Positions 1 to 12,141 of a DNA stretch of 64,000 bases are shown piece by piece. This stretch comes from Ilyonectria destructans (Eukaryota; Ascomycota; Sordariomycetes; Hypocreales; Nectriaceae). The notes below the pieces were generated by a model. That model did not search any database. It was not told the origin of the DNA and saw only the letters and a program-made list of their open reading frames with translations. Position 1 is the first letter of the stretch, and every line of letters starts with the position of its first letter. The stretch is taken from positions 992,001 to 1,056,000 of the forward strand of contig JAHEWK010000004.1 of the NCBI GenBank assembly GCA_020740775.1, read 5' to 3'. Position numbers and translations under genes: made by a program.

Positions 1-1027
1 GGAAAGGATCAGGTCTTGGTGAGGGTGGAACAGACAGCCCGAGGCATTCTGGAAATGTCCTCGGCATGTATCCACCTCCCAAGCCTTGGTCTCGCTCATC
101 CGCCACAGCTTCACCAAACGGTCGTCACCCGCAGAGACGATAAGGGGCATGGTGGGGTGGAAAGCAACCCAGTTGACACCCCGGTCGTGGCCCTCGAGGA
201 CAAACTTGACCACCGCATCCGTGTTTCCGAACATGTCGGCCTGGTTCTGGTTGGAGCGCGCCATCTGGTCTTCGAAGGACATCGAGGTGGGGGCGGAGTG
301 CTTCTTTCGCAGTCCGGAAATGTCCCAAACGCGGACAGACTGATCGAGGGAGGCGGAGACGACGAGGTCCTCCTTAGGGTGGAACTGAGCGCACATGGCA
401 TAGTGGTTGTGACCAGTCATGGTGCAGACTTGAACAGGTCAGCGTCGGGACTTTGGTCAAGGGGTAAGTAGGTCGGGGCAGGGTGACGTACTCAGCGAGC
501 GGTTCTGCCAGTTCCATATCCGGATGGTCTGGTCATCGGAGGCGGACAGAATCCAAGGGAGCTCGTGGTGGAAGAAGACGGTACGGACATAGTCGAGATG
601 GCCGTTGAGGGTGAAGAGACACCGGCGGGTCTGGTAGGACCAGACCTTGATCTTGTAATCGTCGCCGCCAGAAACGAAGAGCGGCTGGGTCTTGTGGAAA
701 TCGACGCCACGGACAGGACCATCGTGTTCCTCGAAGCGGTCAATCAAGGTTCCCATTCGGTAATCCCAGAGCTGGATGGTGGAGGAGTGAAGCGACACGA
801 GGATCCATGGTCTGAGAGGTACATGTCAGCTTCCAGCTTGCGAGGCGGCAACTTCAGGGAGATGGCGGCGGTGGGCGGCGCAAGGCAACTGACCTCTTGG
901 GGTGAAAGGCAATGCCCTTCGCTCTCGAAGACTTGGACTCAAACTGCGCAACAGGTCAGTCGCTGGAGGAGGGAGCCAGACCCTCGAGACACATTACCTT
1001 GGTCAACATTCCCGGGGAGGACTGCAT
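1..1027 (-). CDS. COP1: Coatomer subunit alpha (alpha-COP), 5' part, cut by window start
   Basis: Alpha subunit of the COPI coat, which carries cargo from Golgi to ER; its N-terminal WD40 propellers bind dilysine-tagged cargo. Exons read on the minus strand are 1027-998, 943-894, 811-492 and 428-1, joined in frame at GT-AG introns. The start begins MQSSPGML and leads straight into WD repeats. Blades end in IQLWDYR, IKVWSYQ, IRIWNWQ and VRVWDIS, the usual GH/WD spacing of the first alpha-COP propeller. Only about the first 275 residues of a protein normally near 1,200 aa lie in the window; the frame is still open at base 1. The start is 758 bp from the divergent UGGT start, so the two probably share a promoter region. 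Family assignment is secure; the small first exon rests on splice signals. Confidence 0.93.
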
Positions 1028-1785
1028 TGTGGCGGGGAGGTGAAGCCGGAGCTTCTCGCATTAAAGGGGGAACAATATAGAGTCCAGGAAGCTGGGAGGA
1101 AAGAAGCCGATCAGCTTGCCTGGTCACGGATCTTTGGGCAAGCTGGCCAGCAGGTCGAGAGGGAGACGGAATCGGGGAGGTTAAGGAGTGGAGGTGGAGC
1201 AGTGTCGATTGCTGGCCGTCGAACGAACTCCTGGGCTAAGCAATTGAGCATCGTGTCCATCTCCAAAGTGTGGGCATCTGCCTTGGTGTAAGCCACCCGC
1301 AACATCGTTCCGCCGCCGCCACAGGGGGGGTGAAAGCCACTTCATCGACCAATCCGCCAATCTGTCCGCACCCTTCACCGCCCTGTTACACCTGTCATCA
1401 AGCTGGCGCCCCAGCAAGAGCGCACCAGCCACAGCCCGCCCCACCAACCGTTTCTGCCACGTCGAGGACCTTCGTGGGATACTAAGGCGCTAAACCACAT
1501 TGGGTCAGCTTCTTGTGACGGTGTTCACATCTCGACGACACAGGAACAGGCCGCATCAGCTTGCTTCCCACGTCGACGACATCTTGGCGCCATTGATGGG
1601 CTGCCTTGCAATAGTTTGAGGCGCTTTCAGTCGTCGAGTGTGACTTACAATACAGCATCCGCTGCTAGCTTTGCCTTCCCCAACGACAGAGCTCCAGGTG
1701 CTCTCCGACTGCTCCTCCACCTCCCATCGAGGAGCTTCGGCCCAGCCCAAAGACGAGACGATTATCGACAACGCTTAGTCCAGCT

Positions 1786-4700
1786 ATGTTGCGTCTATCC
1801 CAATTGCCATGGGGCGTAGCCTTGGCCCTCGCTGCTGCACTCCAGGCTGCTGCAGCCCCATCCGTCAATGTGGGCATGAAGGCTGCGTTCCCACGTGCCC
1901 CGTATCTGCTTGAGCTTCTGTAAGCTATCCTAGTATTGTTCCAATGTGATGGGGTAGCACTGATTGTACCAGTGAGACAGCTGCTGGCGAAAACGCGACT
2001 TCGTATTTCCCCCTTCTCGACAAGATCGCAAGCGGTCACTTCGCATCGGCTGCGACGGATGAAGAACTCTATACCCAATTCCTAGAGGTTCTCCAGCAGG
2101 ATGGCCATATTGCCAGCCCGGATGCTCTGTCTACGTTCAACCTCGCCCTCTCCCTACGATCTGCGGCACCACGAATTGAGGCGCATTACCAATACTACTC
2201 GACGGCAGTCGAACCAGCGGTTTCGACAGGAGCCAAGGACGAGTGTCCCGAGTGGGCTCTTCTTGACTCCAAGCAATACTGCGCGCCAACCCTGACCACG
2301 CCCATCACGACCGGCCTGACCTCTACGTATGCCTCCCCTATATTTATTTCCGACAACACAATTCTAACTGGGTACATAGGCAGCTCAAGACGTTACCTTT
2401 TGACCGAATTCTCGGAGTCGGCAAGGAAGCGATCCTCTACGCTGACCCTACGTCTCCTTCTTTTGGCCCATACCACGAGGCTCTTTCAAAGGCAGCCAAG
2501 CGAGGAGAATTTTCATACCGACTACGATACCGCCGGAGCACTCATACTCCAGACGCGCCTTTGCCAGTGAGCGGCTATGGTGTTGAACTCGCCCTGAAGA
2601 GAACCGACTACATCGTCATCGACGATCGAGAAGCCGATCAAGACTCTCAGCAAAAGCCCATCGTTGCGGATGTGGTCTTAGATGGCGAGGAGGAGGTCAC
2701 TGACCTGAAGCCCCTTTCGACCACAGAGCTATCTTCCCTCGGCCTGAAGGCTGCATCGTTCATTCTGAAGAGCGAGAACCCCTTAGAGGCGCTCGTCAAA
2801 GCAACACAAGACTTTCCCAAGTTTTCGGCTTCCATTGCTACCCATGAGGTTTCCGAAGGCTTTGCCAAAGAGCAACAGGCAAACGTCGCTGCGGGCATTC
2901 CGGGCGGCATCGGATACCTATGGATGAACGGGGTGCGTCTCATTGAGCGTCAAATCGAACCCTTCCAGCTTGTGGAAATGATCCGCCGTGAACGCAAGCT
3001 TATCAATGGGGTGCGGGATCTCGGCTTCAATGGCAAGCAGGCCATTTCTCTGCTTGGCCACCCAAAGATTGCTGGAGCCAAATCGGGAGACGAGCCCATG
3101 AGATTTGACTGGACAGACCGGTCAGAGGAAGGCAAGGTACTTGTCTGGCTGAACGATCTTGAAAATGACGAACGCTATGAATCATTCCCGAAGGATTTGA
3201 CGTCGGTATGTAACGCCTTCCTTTAACAAAATGACGTCGCTAATTATCCGACAGCTGCTTCAGCGCACCTATCCCGGTCAACTGCCCAAGGTGGCTCGTA
3301 ACATCTTCCACCTCGTTACACCTGTAGACTTCACGAATATTGAGGATCTGGCGGCGGCACTCCAGTTCGGCTCATTCATGCAACGGGGCATCACGTTAAG
3401 ATTTGGACTTGTCCCCTTGACGTCAACTCCCGAGGCTGTTGCTCAAGCCAAGATTGTGTACCACTTGGTTGAAACCTACGGCGCCGATGCTCTTATCGCA
3501 TATCTACACGAGTGTCATGAGAAGTCAAGCAAGGGAGCAGATGAGAGTGCATTTGCGAAGGCGATTGAGGGTCTCGAGACAGATTCGACCAAGTTGACCT
3601 TTGCTGAGATCCTTTTGGCAGAGTCATATGCTCACCAGGTCAAACTTTCGCAAGCCTGGGTGAATCGGTTGAAGGCAGACACCCCCGTGCGTCCTATCTT
3701 CTCTAACGGTTTAGCCATTCCGCGAGAAGACAACTGGGTACAGGCGATGGGTATGCGCCTGAGCGAGGATCAACAAACCGTACAACAGGGTGTGTACCTC
3801 GGTACCATTGATGATGAAACATGGCTTCCGGGGGTGTTCCTCCAGAACGCAGTAGCGGCAAGGAACACTTATATCTTCCCCGACGATGACAAGGCTCTTC
3901 GCATCCTTGATGTCAGCAAACTCTACACTGATCACTCCGATCTCTTCAACGGACTCCCTGTCCTTGGGTCCTCCTCGGATTCGACTAAGGAGACTTGGGC
4001 TCTGCTGAGCGTTATCGCGGACTTGGATAGTGAGGATGGCCAACAGTTGCTGCTTTCTGCCTTGCAGTTCAAACGCAGCAATCCAAGTGTTAGGCTCGAT
4101 CTAGTCCACAACCCCTCAGCCTCCTCCAGCGCGGCTAAGGTGAACAGTGCCTTGAAGGCAGCGGAAGGAAAGCTTGCCGAGATTGAAAACAAGGAGGAGT
4201 TGAAGACCCTCCTTGTGTCTCATGAAAGCACCCAGGATGACGGCTTCTCTAGTGCCTTGGCGAGATTTCTTCCGGTTGCAAAGATCCTTCCCGGTACACA
4301 GGCTCTTGTCCTCAACGGCCGTCTTGTTGGCCCCATCAGCTCTGGTGACTCCTTCAAGGAAGATGACTTCCAACAGCTCCTCGCTTTCGAACAAACCAGC
4401 AGAATTCTTCCCGTTTATGCTGCTATTGAGGAGCTCGGATTCAGCGATAAGCTCGCTGACCCCGTCGCCGCCGCAAAGCTCACCTCAATCACCGCTCTCT
4501 CCACCATTTCTGAACTCCCCGAGGGCATATTCGATTCTGCACCCGCCGTGCGAAGCACACCCTATAACACCTGGAACTCGACGCACACTGCGATCGAGGT
4601 CGGTGACGCGGAAACAGCGAGCATTCACATTGTCGGTCTGCTGAATCCTGCCAGCGAGCAGGGTCAGAGATGGGCTCCCATTCTCAAGGTCCTGTCGGAG

Positions 4701-6365
4701 CTGGACGGCGTGTACTTGAAGCTCTTCATCAACCCTCGGGATGTGGTTGCAGAACTTCCGGTCAAGCGATTCTTCCGGTATGTCTTGGATTCAAAGCCTT
4801 CTTTCGATGAGGCCGGCAACGTCAAGGGGCCAAAGGCTATCTTCAAGGGTCTCCCATCGGAGGCTCTCCTAACGGCAGGCATGGATGTTCCTCCTGCGTG
4901 GCTCGTGGCCGCAAAGGATTCGATTCAAGACCTCGACAACATCAAGCTGAGCTCCGTCAAGGGCGACGTAGACGCCACGTACGAACTTGAACACATCCTC
5001 ATTGAAGGCCACTCACGAGAGAACAAGCGAGGTGCCCCAAAGGGTGCCCAGGTGGTGCTGTCGACAGAAAAGGACCCTCTCCTGGAGGACACGATTGTCA
5101 TGGCCAACCTAGGATATTTCCAGTTCAAGGCCAACCCTGGATTCTACAACATTCAGTTGAAGGAGGGTCGCAGCACCGACATCTTCGAAATTGAGAGCGT
5201 CGGTGCCATGGGTTACTCTGCCGTTCCAGGAGATGAGGGCACCGACGTCGCGCTTATGGACTTCAAGGGAACTACGCTGTACCCCCGTGTCAACCGAAAG
5301 CCCGGCATGGAGGAGGCTGAAGTGCTCGAGGAATCCGATGATGAGGGTGGCATTGTTGCCCAGGGTCTCAAATTCGCAGAGAGCATCCTCGGTGGTGGCA
5401 AGTCAGCCAAGTCTATCTCGGCCAAGGAGCACGCGGACATCAACATCTTCTCCGTGGCCAGTGGACACTTGTACGAGCGCATGCTCAACATCATGATGGT
5501 TTCCGTCATGCGCAACACTAAGCACACGGTCAAGTTCTGGTTCATTGAGCAGTTCCTGTCGCCCTCGTTCAAGGAGTTCATCCCACACATGGCGGCCGAG
5601 TACGGGTTCAAGTACGAGATGGTGACGTACAAGTGGCCGCACTGGCTGCGACAGCAGAAGGAAAAGCAGCGCGAGATCTGGGGCTACAAGATCTTGTTCC
5701 TGGACGTGCTGTTCCCGCTGTCGCTCGACAAGGTCATTTTCGTCGACGCGGATCAGATCGTGCGCACCGACATGATGGACCTCGTCAACCACGACCTCGA
5801 GGGCGCGCCGTACGGCTTCACGCCCATGTGCGACTCGCGCACCGAGATGGAGGGCTTCCGGTTCTGGAAACAGGGATACTGGGCCAACTACCTGCGTGGG
5901 CTTCCGTATCACATCTCGGCCCTCTACGTCGTCGACCTGCACCGCTTCCGCCAGCTCGCAGCCGGCGATCGCCTGCGCCAGCAATACCACGCACTGTCGG
6001 CTGATCCCAACAGTCTCTCTAACCTCGACCAAGACTTGCCCAACCACATGCAGTTCCAGATCCCCATCCACAGCCTGCCGCAGGACTGGCTCTGGTGCGA
6101 GACGTGGTGCAGCGATGAGTCCCAGCCCAGCGCCCGCACCATCGATCTATGCAACAACCCGCAGACCAAGGAGCCCAAGCTGGACCGCGCCCGCCGCCAG
6201 GTCCCGGAGTGGACCGTGTACGACGACGAGATTGCCGCCCTCGACCGCCGCCGCAAGGGCCTCCCCTCTTCCGGTGAAGCTTCAGACAAGGGCAAGGCAG
6301 AGAGCAACACCAAGAGCCGCAACTGGGAGGAGGAGAAGCCGGGACATACCATAGATGAGCTCTAG
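1786..6365 (+). CDS. UDP-glucose:glycoprotein glucosyltransferase (UGGT), ER folding sensor
   Basis: Re-glucosylates N-glycans on misfolded glycoproteins in the ER lumen so that they re-enter the calnexin cycle. Four exons: 1786-1919, 1973-2326, 2380-3205 and 3255-6365, giving 1,474 aa, normal for UGGT. The start encodes a signal peptide (MLRLSQLPWGVALALAAALQ). The long N-terminal part matches the thioredoxin-like sensor repeats. The C-terminal GT24 domain begins near residue 1165 (DINIFSVASGHLYERML) and holds the metal-binding D1269-A-D1271 in VIFVDADQIV, then FWKQGYW and LDQDLPNHMQ. The last residues are HTIDEL, so the retention tail ends DEL but has Ile where His or Lys is usual. All introns are 49-53 bp; the second has a clear CTAAC branch site. 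It is divergent from alpha-COP, another secretory-pathway gene. Confidence 0.96.
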
Positions 6366-7788
6366 ACGTAGCAAGCTGTTGAAATGTATAAGTTGAGATA
6401 GAATGTACGTAGAATAATGCTGTTAATGATTATTTATACCGGTTTTCTGAACTACACGAAGAAGGGTCTAAGAATGGGGACGAGAGTTATGTGCAAAAGT
6501 TCCGACAAGTTTAAAATCGCTAACTGTAAGTAGTAGTTATTTTACTACAATAGGGATGAAAGTAGAAGTGATAGAGACTCTCTTTTGGAGATGGTCTCTG
6601 CCTGACACTGTAGGCTAGGTACCGACCTTTTAGGTCCGGCTTGTTAACCTTCTAGGAACAATAAATCACTTTCGGAGATTGATCTTTGGGATTGCAAAAT
6701 AAGATTGTAATATGTGTGTTTTGTTGGTGGGAGCGGCCTTTAGTGTAGACCACATCCGTCCGTAGGGTAGGAGCTGGAGAGGGATAAGATAGAGGAAAGC
6801 AATAACACTGCTGTCTCCTGGGGGTAAAAGGCATAGAGAGCAACCAATCCACTGCTTCCTGATGCCTCTAGAGAAAAGGAAAAAGGAAAAATCGATAAAA
6901 GCTGCTGCGGTAGCTATAGTGTAGTAAGTGTGAAGCGACAAAAGGTCTTATGTAAGTTAAAGAAGAAAAAAAGCGTGCCGTTCTATTTTCTCAAGCAGAC
7001 TTAACACCTTAAGTAGAGCTATATTAAGCTAGCTGCTGGGCTCTATTATATGAAAACTCCAGATGGACTGTTAGCCCTATTATAGTATCCCTCTTTCTAA
7101 CTACCTAAGGATTTTTCTTCTATTTAACTGCTATAGATTTACTTTCCATTGTTGAAATTACTGTTCTGACTACTGTTTCAATTCTGTACAGTCACGTTCT
7201 TGCACGAGTGTGATGAGGGACTTGGTTTATTGATCGTGAACCTAATTACAGTCTTTTGCCTCTTTTAAACCTCCTTCGCAATATCCCTCTATCGTTCCAG
7301 CTTCGCAGCCGCTATTGGAGGCGACTGGGTTCCCTTAGGTTCTTGTGGTCATCAATTTTTTGGCTGCAAGTTGACCAACACTATATCATTTATCAGCTGC
7401 ATAGACTATATAGTACCACGCAAGCTGTTAATAAATGCCCTTTCTGCCGGAGAAAGTATATACCTTCGGTATTTTCGAACTAGAGCCTTAAGACAGCCTA
7501 GCTCTGCAGTAACCCAGAGTTATAAAGCTGTATCTTAACCCGCCAGCTCTCGAATTGTATAACAGCTAAAGACTATTAGCTGCGCCAGATAAAGCTCGTC
7601 AGGTTGGTTAATTCGGACTTCTATAATGTCTTTAAACCCCAACTTTTTAGCTGCAATTTACAGCCTCGAAATAAGGGTTGGATCACTTAGGATTAAGTAA
7701 TAGAGATTAAAAGAGAAGCTATAAGTATACCGATGATTGGGAAAGACTATATCGGTCTGTAGCGTGGGGCGGAAAGCAGATATCTTCA

Positions 7789-7834
7789 GTTGGTTAAGTG
7801 GTTGGTTGAGTGGTTAGTTAAGTAGTTGGTCGAG
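7789..7834. repeat. 12-bp tandem minisatellite, about 3.8 copies
   Basis: Head-to-tail units at 7789, 7801, 7813 and 7825 follow the consensus GTTGGTTRAGTR. The first three copies differ only by G/A changes; the last, partial copy also has a T/C change. G-to-A is the change RIP makes on this strand. The array lies in the AT-rich island and is non-coding. Confidence 0.8.
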
Positions 7835-7915
7835 ATGTGTGTAAGGATGGAAGGATGATTGGAATGTAAGAGGGCTTATAGAGCTTTTATATCTATTATG
7901 ATTTTACCTTTTCTA

Positions 7916-7987
7916 AGATCTAGCTTTTTTAGTAGATCTAGCTTTTCCAGTAGATCTAGCTTTTCCAGTAGATCTAGCTTTTTCAAG
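7916..7987. repeat. 18-bp tandem repeat, four copies
   Basis: Four adjacent 18-bp units start at 7916, 7934, 7952 and 7970, each beginning AGATCTAGCTTTT. The middle two are identical; the outer two differ at a few positions. In one plus frame the unit reads RSSFS repeatedly, but no larger gene is present, so I treat it as a minisatellite. Confidence 0.85.
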
Positions 7988-8259
7988 ATGCAGCTATTCC
8001 TACAGCTTATTAAGGTATTAAAAAAGGTAACCAGTTGGACTAGAAACCTTAGTCTGTCTGAGTAAACTGTTAACCTTTAAATAGACTGAGTATATAGTCT
8101 GTATTATTAATACTATTATTAGTATTTCTTTTTTTACTGTTAAGCTTCTAGTCCTCCCTCTGGGTATATGTGTACTAGGGCACCCTGACCTCTTAATAGA
8201 TTTACTTTCTAAGGAATCTCCAAGAAGATACTGAAATTCTTTCTGCCTAATATATCTTA

Positions 8260-8415
8260 GGGAAATCCCAGGGAAATCTCAATTGGCCTCTGTTAGGCCC
8301 TCCGGGAAATCCTAGGGAAGTCCGAGTGTATCTTACCCTGTACTTCCCGTGCTTACCACTGGAGAATGTGCAGGGAAGTCTCAGGAACTTCCCGACTGGT
8401 CTTTCCAGGGAAATC
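8260..8415. repeat. Cluster of GGGAARTC motifs, six direct and two inverted
   Basis: The octamer GGGAA(A/G)TC occurs at 8260, 8271, 8304, 8315, 8373 and 8408. Inverted ACTTCCC copies lie near 8342 and 8387. The first two and the next two copies are each 11 bp apart. This is far denser than chance in AT-rich DNA. It could be a decayed internal repeat of a mobile element or a binding-site cluster; nothing in the sequence decides between these. Confidence 0.65.
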
Positions 8416-8821
8416 TCCAATATAAATTAAACTACTTAAATTTAAGTATTTTATATTTTATCTTATGCTACTGTTTCTTCTGGTGCTGGGTGTAGCACTT
8501 ACTGTTTATCTCTACTGTTTGAGAATACTGTATGGCTTTGATCTATCTTATGATATTGAGTAGAGCTAAAAAAAAAAACCCAATAGTCTCATTGGTCCTA
8601 TTCTGAGTTTCTGGGAAATAATGTCACATGTTCCCTGTCATAGCGATCATTCTTCCTGAAGAATGAAACCAACGATAGCAAGAACAGAGATGAACAATGG
8701 GAAAATAGGGGGTATCATAAATCCGAATAATCATGAGCATCCCTAATCTCAGAGCTCCGATATCAAAAGTGCAATGCTGAGTGACAGGTAGGTAGCATCG
8801 AGGAAGAATGGCGTATTACCG

Positions 8822-11800
8822 TTAGGGCTGACTTGTTTCGCGCTCTTCTCTGATGGATGTCATCCCGGAAGATTGACCTACGCCCATCATGGACGAATGG
8901 CTCATCGGCGGTGCAGTCGTCGAAGGCTTCACTCCAGTAGCTGAGGGAGTACCACCATTCACGGCAGTAGCCTCATCATTGCTTTCTTTGGTAAGCTGAG
9001 CAGGATTCACGGCACCTTCTCCATCGCTAGCACGAACTTTGGGCGTTTCAGCTGCAACATCCTTATTCCGTGGTGAGTGGTTTGGTGAGGTCGACTTTTT
9101 GCTTTGAGCATCACCGTTCCCATTGCCGCCGCGCGAGGAGTTGCGAGGAGAAACCCGCCCAGTCTGGATTGTAATCAGTACATGCCAAAGCCAAGACAGG
9201 ATGTTAGACTCTGACTCACCTGCTTTGCCCAACGCAGACCACAGCTGTTGCAAAGGTCCCTTTGCCCACTAGGGCCTCGTCGCCACTCGGGCGTGTTACG
9301 CGTGTGACAATTGGCACAGTCCCGGACGGTATTACCAGTGCCCTTTCTCCTCTTCCGTTTCTTTTTATTAGAGAGCAACCCGCCGAGCTCTTCTGCAAGG
9401 ATGCGGTTGACTTTTTCCATTTGTCGCAGTTCGAACTGCCAACTCGAGCACTTGGTCGTTCTCAACTCATCAAAGATGTTATCATCAGACGCCAGGGCAG
9501 CGTCCTGAGTTCCCAAGGCCAACGAAATACTACCTTGTTGCGATGCCTTGACAACTTCTTGGTTCCCTCCGTCAGATTTTGGAGTTCCACTAACTGATTT
9601 AGCTGTTCCTGAGGCGCTTGCAGGGGCAATGCTTCGAGACGAAGCCTTCAAAAGCTTCGTCTGAGCTAATAAGAATGACGGTTTTTGGCCCTCGGAGGCA
9701 TCGCCGGGATATAGCGTGGTCTGGGCCTGAAGCACTTGCCCACGTCGGTTCTGGACTTCATGCTTGCAGGTGACCGTTTTGCCACGCCTGGCCTTTTCAA
9801 TTGAGCGTCCAAACTCGGGCCGCGACTCCTTGCGCATGAGGTCCTGGATGCTTGTGCCGACCAAGTTCTCGGGCTGTAAGTCTAGGAGAGATCTGATGTT
9901 TGAAGAAACATACAGGAATAAGCCTGCCGTCGACAGCTTCGTCCACAACTCGCTGTCTCCAATGCCGCCATTGGCTTCTAGGTTCCGGCGGCTGAGGGCG
10001 AACACGGGCCGCTTGCGGCCAACTAAGATGATGCACTTCCGCCCTTTGCCTTGCTCGACAAAGAGCGACCCGTGACTCTCAAACCAGGTATATCCGCTGT
10101 GCTTCCTTCGGATTCTGAAGACAATATTGACAGGGTTGCCCAGGGTAGTGTCCTTCAGCTCACGCGTAACGGGTACAATGTCAGATGGGTGACAGACGGT
10201 GGACAGAGAGTTGCCAGCAAGCTCGGCGGCATCATACTCGAGCACTCGCTTACACGCAGGTGACAGATAAAGGAACAAGCCCTTGAGAGATAGTACATGT
10301 ACAACGTCATCCGTGTTCTCGAGTAGCATCTTGTCCCATGTTTGCTTGTGCCAGTCCGAGGCGAGCCCCTTGGGGTTGAATTGCTGCAGCAGGGTCGAGA
10401 CATCATCAACGCCCAGAGTCTGACCATTCTCGGGTTCCCAGTTGCTGGATGTGGGCGGAGTCCAAATATACTGGCCAATGTCGTTGTGCTTATAGTTGAC
10501 CTTGACGCCTGGTACTTCATGGGTGGGAGCTAGAGCATCGGGACACTCGACAAGGTCAATCTGGAAGCCGATGAAGTATCTGATCTCTTCGGTGTCCCAA
10601 GGGATAGGAATCATGGTCAGGAGGTTGAGGAAGGGCTTTCCACCCTTGCGGTAGTTGATGAGGCTCTGCTGAACCTCTCTGCCCTCGTGAATCATCTTCT
10701 TGAGGGTAAACACAGCACCATCATCAACAAACTCGCGCTTGGAGCCAGCCTCGACCTTGCCGTCTGGGGCCTGCAGGAAGCGACAATTCTGACCTACAAT
10801 TTCATGGCGGCTGTAGCCAGTAAGGTTCTGGAAGTTGTCGGATACGTAGATGATTGGGCAGTCGTTGAGAGTAACATCGCAAACAACAAAGGCACAGGAC
10901 ATGTCAACAGCACCAAGATTGATCTTAGGATTCTTGCGAGTTGCGACCAGCCAAAGGGCTTTGAGCATGTCGAATCCGCTCTTGGAATAAACGGTCTTCT
11001 CCTGAGAGTCCCTCGGAGTGCCGGCACTCGCGGGGGTTGGGGTAGTGGCTAGGGAGGTCGTGCTAGGCTGGGTGAGGGCAGCACCGTGAGAATTGGCCTG
11101 GGCAGAGAGGCCAGAACCTGATTGAGCTGAGATCTGTCGAGAGACTGGAGACATGCTCGGATTGAAGTCGGGAGCGGCAGCAGGGTTGAGGGGCATGTTA
11201 GCCGCAGCCTGGGCCTGTGGCGTCTCTGAGGCATTGAAGGATTGAGAAATAGCTAACGCCTGGGCGTCACGCTCGGCAATAACGTCTATGCCAGTCGTTG
11301 TGGTAGCTGCCGTTGTTGGTGCTGTGGCAGTCGTGGGAGCATTTGTTGGTGTCATACTGAGGCGAGGATCATCGTCAGGACTGAGGTCTGTGGCGAAGTC
11401 GTTGGCGCCGGTATTCAGTTGGTTCGGGGTGTATGGGGGAGGCATGGAATTGGCAGACTGGGAGAAGAGGTCAATTGCCGCAGCCTCACCGGCCATCTGG
11501 GAGCCAACCTGGCCAACGGACATGTTGGCAAAGGTGGAGGGAATCATGGAGCCCATCATGTCGGGAGATATGGCGGGGTAGTCGCCCGGGTTTGAGACCA
11601 TGTAGGTACCCATCTGTCCGGGGAGGGTCATAGTGGTGTTGATGTTGGGAAACGCAGCCGACATGTGCTGGTTGAATTGGTAGGAGCCCAGATCATTGTG
11701 GTCGACCCCAAAAGCCATCATATCACCGGTTTCCACAGTGGACATCCTCCTAGGCACCTGGGGTTGGCCATGGGGGTTTCCATAGCTCTGTGGCATGCTG

Positions 11801-12141
11801 CGTCGACGGTACATCTCGGTCTGGTTGCTTTGGATGATGTCGTCGAGGGAATCGCCAGGAGGGAGGAGGTTAGGGTCGGATATCATCTGTTGCGGTCCCC
11901 CGACATTCTGCTGGTGTGGTTGCTGGGAATATTGGTGGTGCTGATGCTGTTGCTGGTGGTGTTGTTGGTGATGTTGCTGTTGCTGTTGCTGGTGTTGTTG
12001 CTGCTGCTGGTGTTGTTGCTGCTGCTGGTGTTGTTGCTGCTGCTGCTGGTGTTGTTGCTGCTGCTGCTGGTGTTGCTGCTGGTGTTGGTGTTGCTGCTGC
12101 TGGTGAGGAGGCAGCTGATTGGGGGGGTAGTAGCCATCCAT
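8822..12141 (-). CDS. wc-1: White collar-1 type blue-light receptor and GATA transcription factor
   Basis: Flavin-binding photoreceptor that, with WC-2, activates light-responsive and clock genes in the nucleus. Two exons, 12141-9220 and 9163-8822, give 1,087 aa (N. crassa WC-1 is 1,167). Order of parts: MDGYYPPNQ start; a Gln/His tract to about residue 90; a Ser/Thr/Ala-rich linker; the LOV domain with GQNCRFLQ and the photoadduct cysteine at C453; two further PAS domains; a basic NLS-like stretch KKKRKRRKG; a GATA zinc finger with C942, C945, C964 and C967 (C-x2-C-x18-C-x2-C); and a low-complexity tail. The intron follows the finger, between WAKQ and TGRVSPRN. The frame opens slightly upstream, but only from a TTG, so I use the ATG at 12141. 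An unusually long leader lies upstream. Confidence 0.97.

Larger units (their letters stand above)
6366..8821. repeat. AT-rich, TpA-rich gene-free island; probable RIP-degraded repeat relic
   Basis: Between the stops of UGGT and white collar-1, composition changes sharply to AT-rich DNA full of TpA steps (TTAA, CTATAG and TATTA runs), most clearly from about 6900 to 8580. No reading frame has a recognisable domain and stops are frequent in all frames. Such blocks in ascomycetes are usually old transposon or repeat copies mutated by repeat-induced point mutation, which turns CpA into TpA. That origin is inference from composition, since no transposase or terminal repeat remains readable. Three short repeat arrays inside it are listed separately. 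The outer 300-500 bp on each side probably hold the 3' UTRs of the two convergent genes. Confidence 0.6.

Noticed and set aside
7256..7483. Short frame ending NKCPFCRRKY, like the end of a RING finger
   Set aside because: The rest of the metal ligands are missing and the region is AT-rich relic DNA. At best a fossil; not supportable as a gene.
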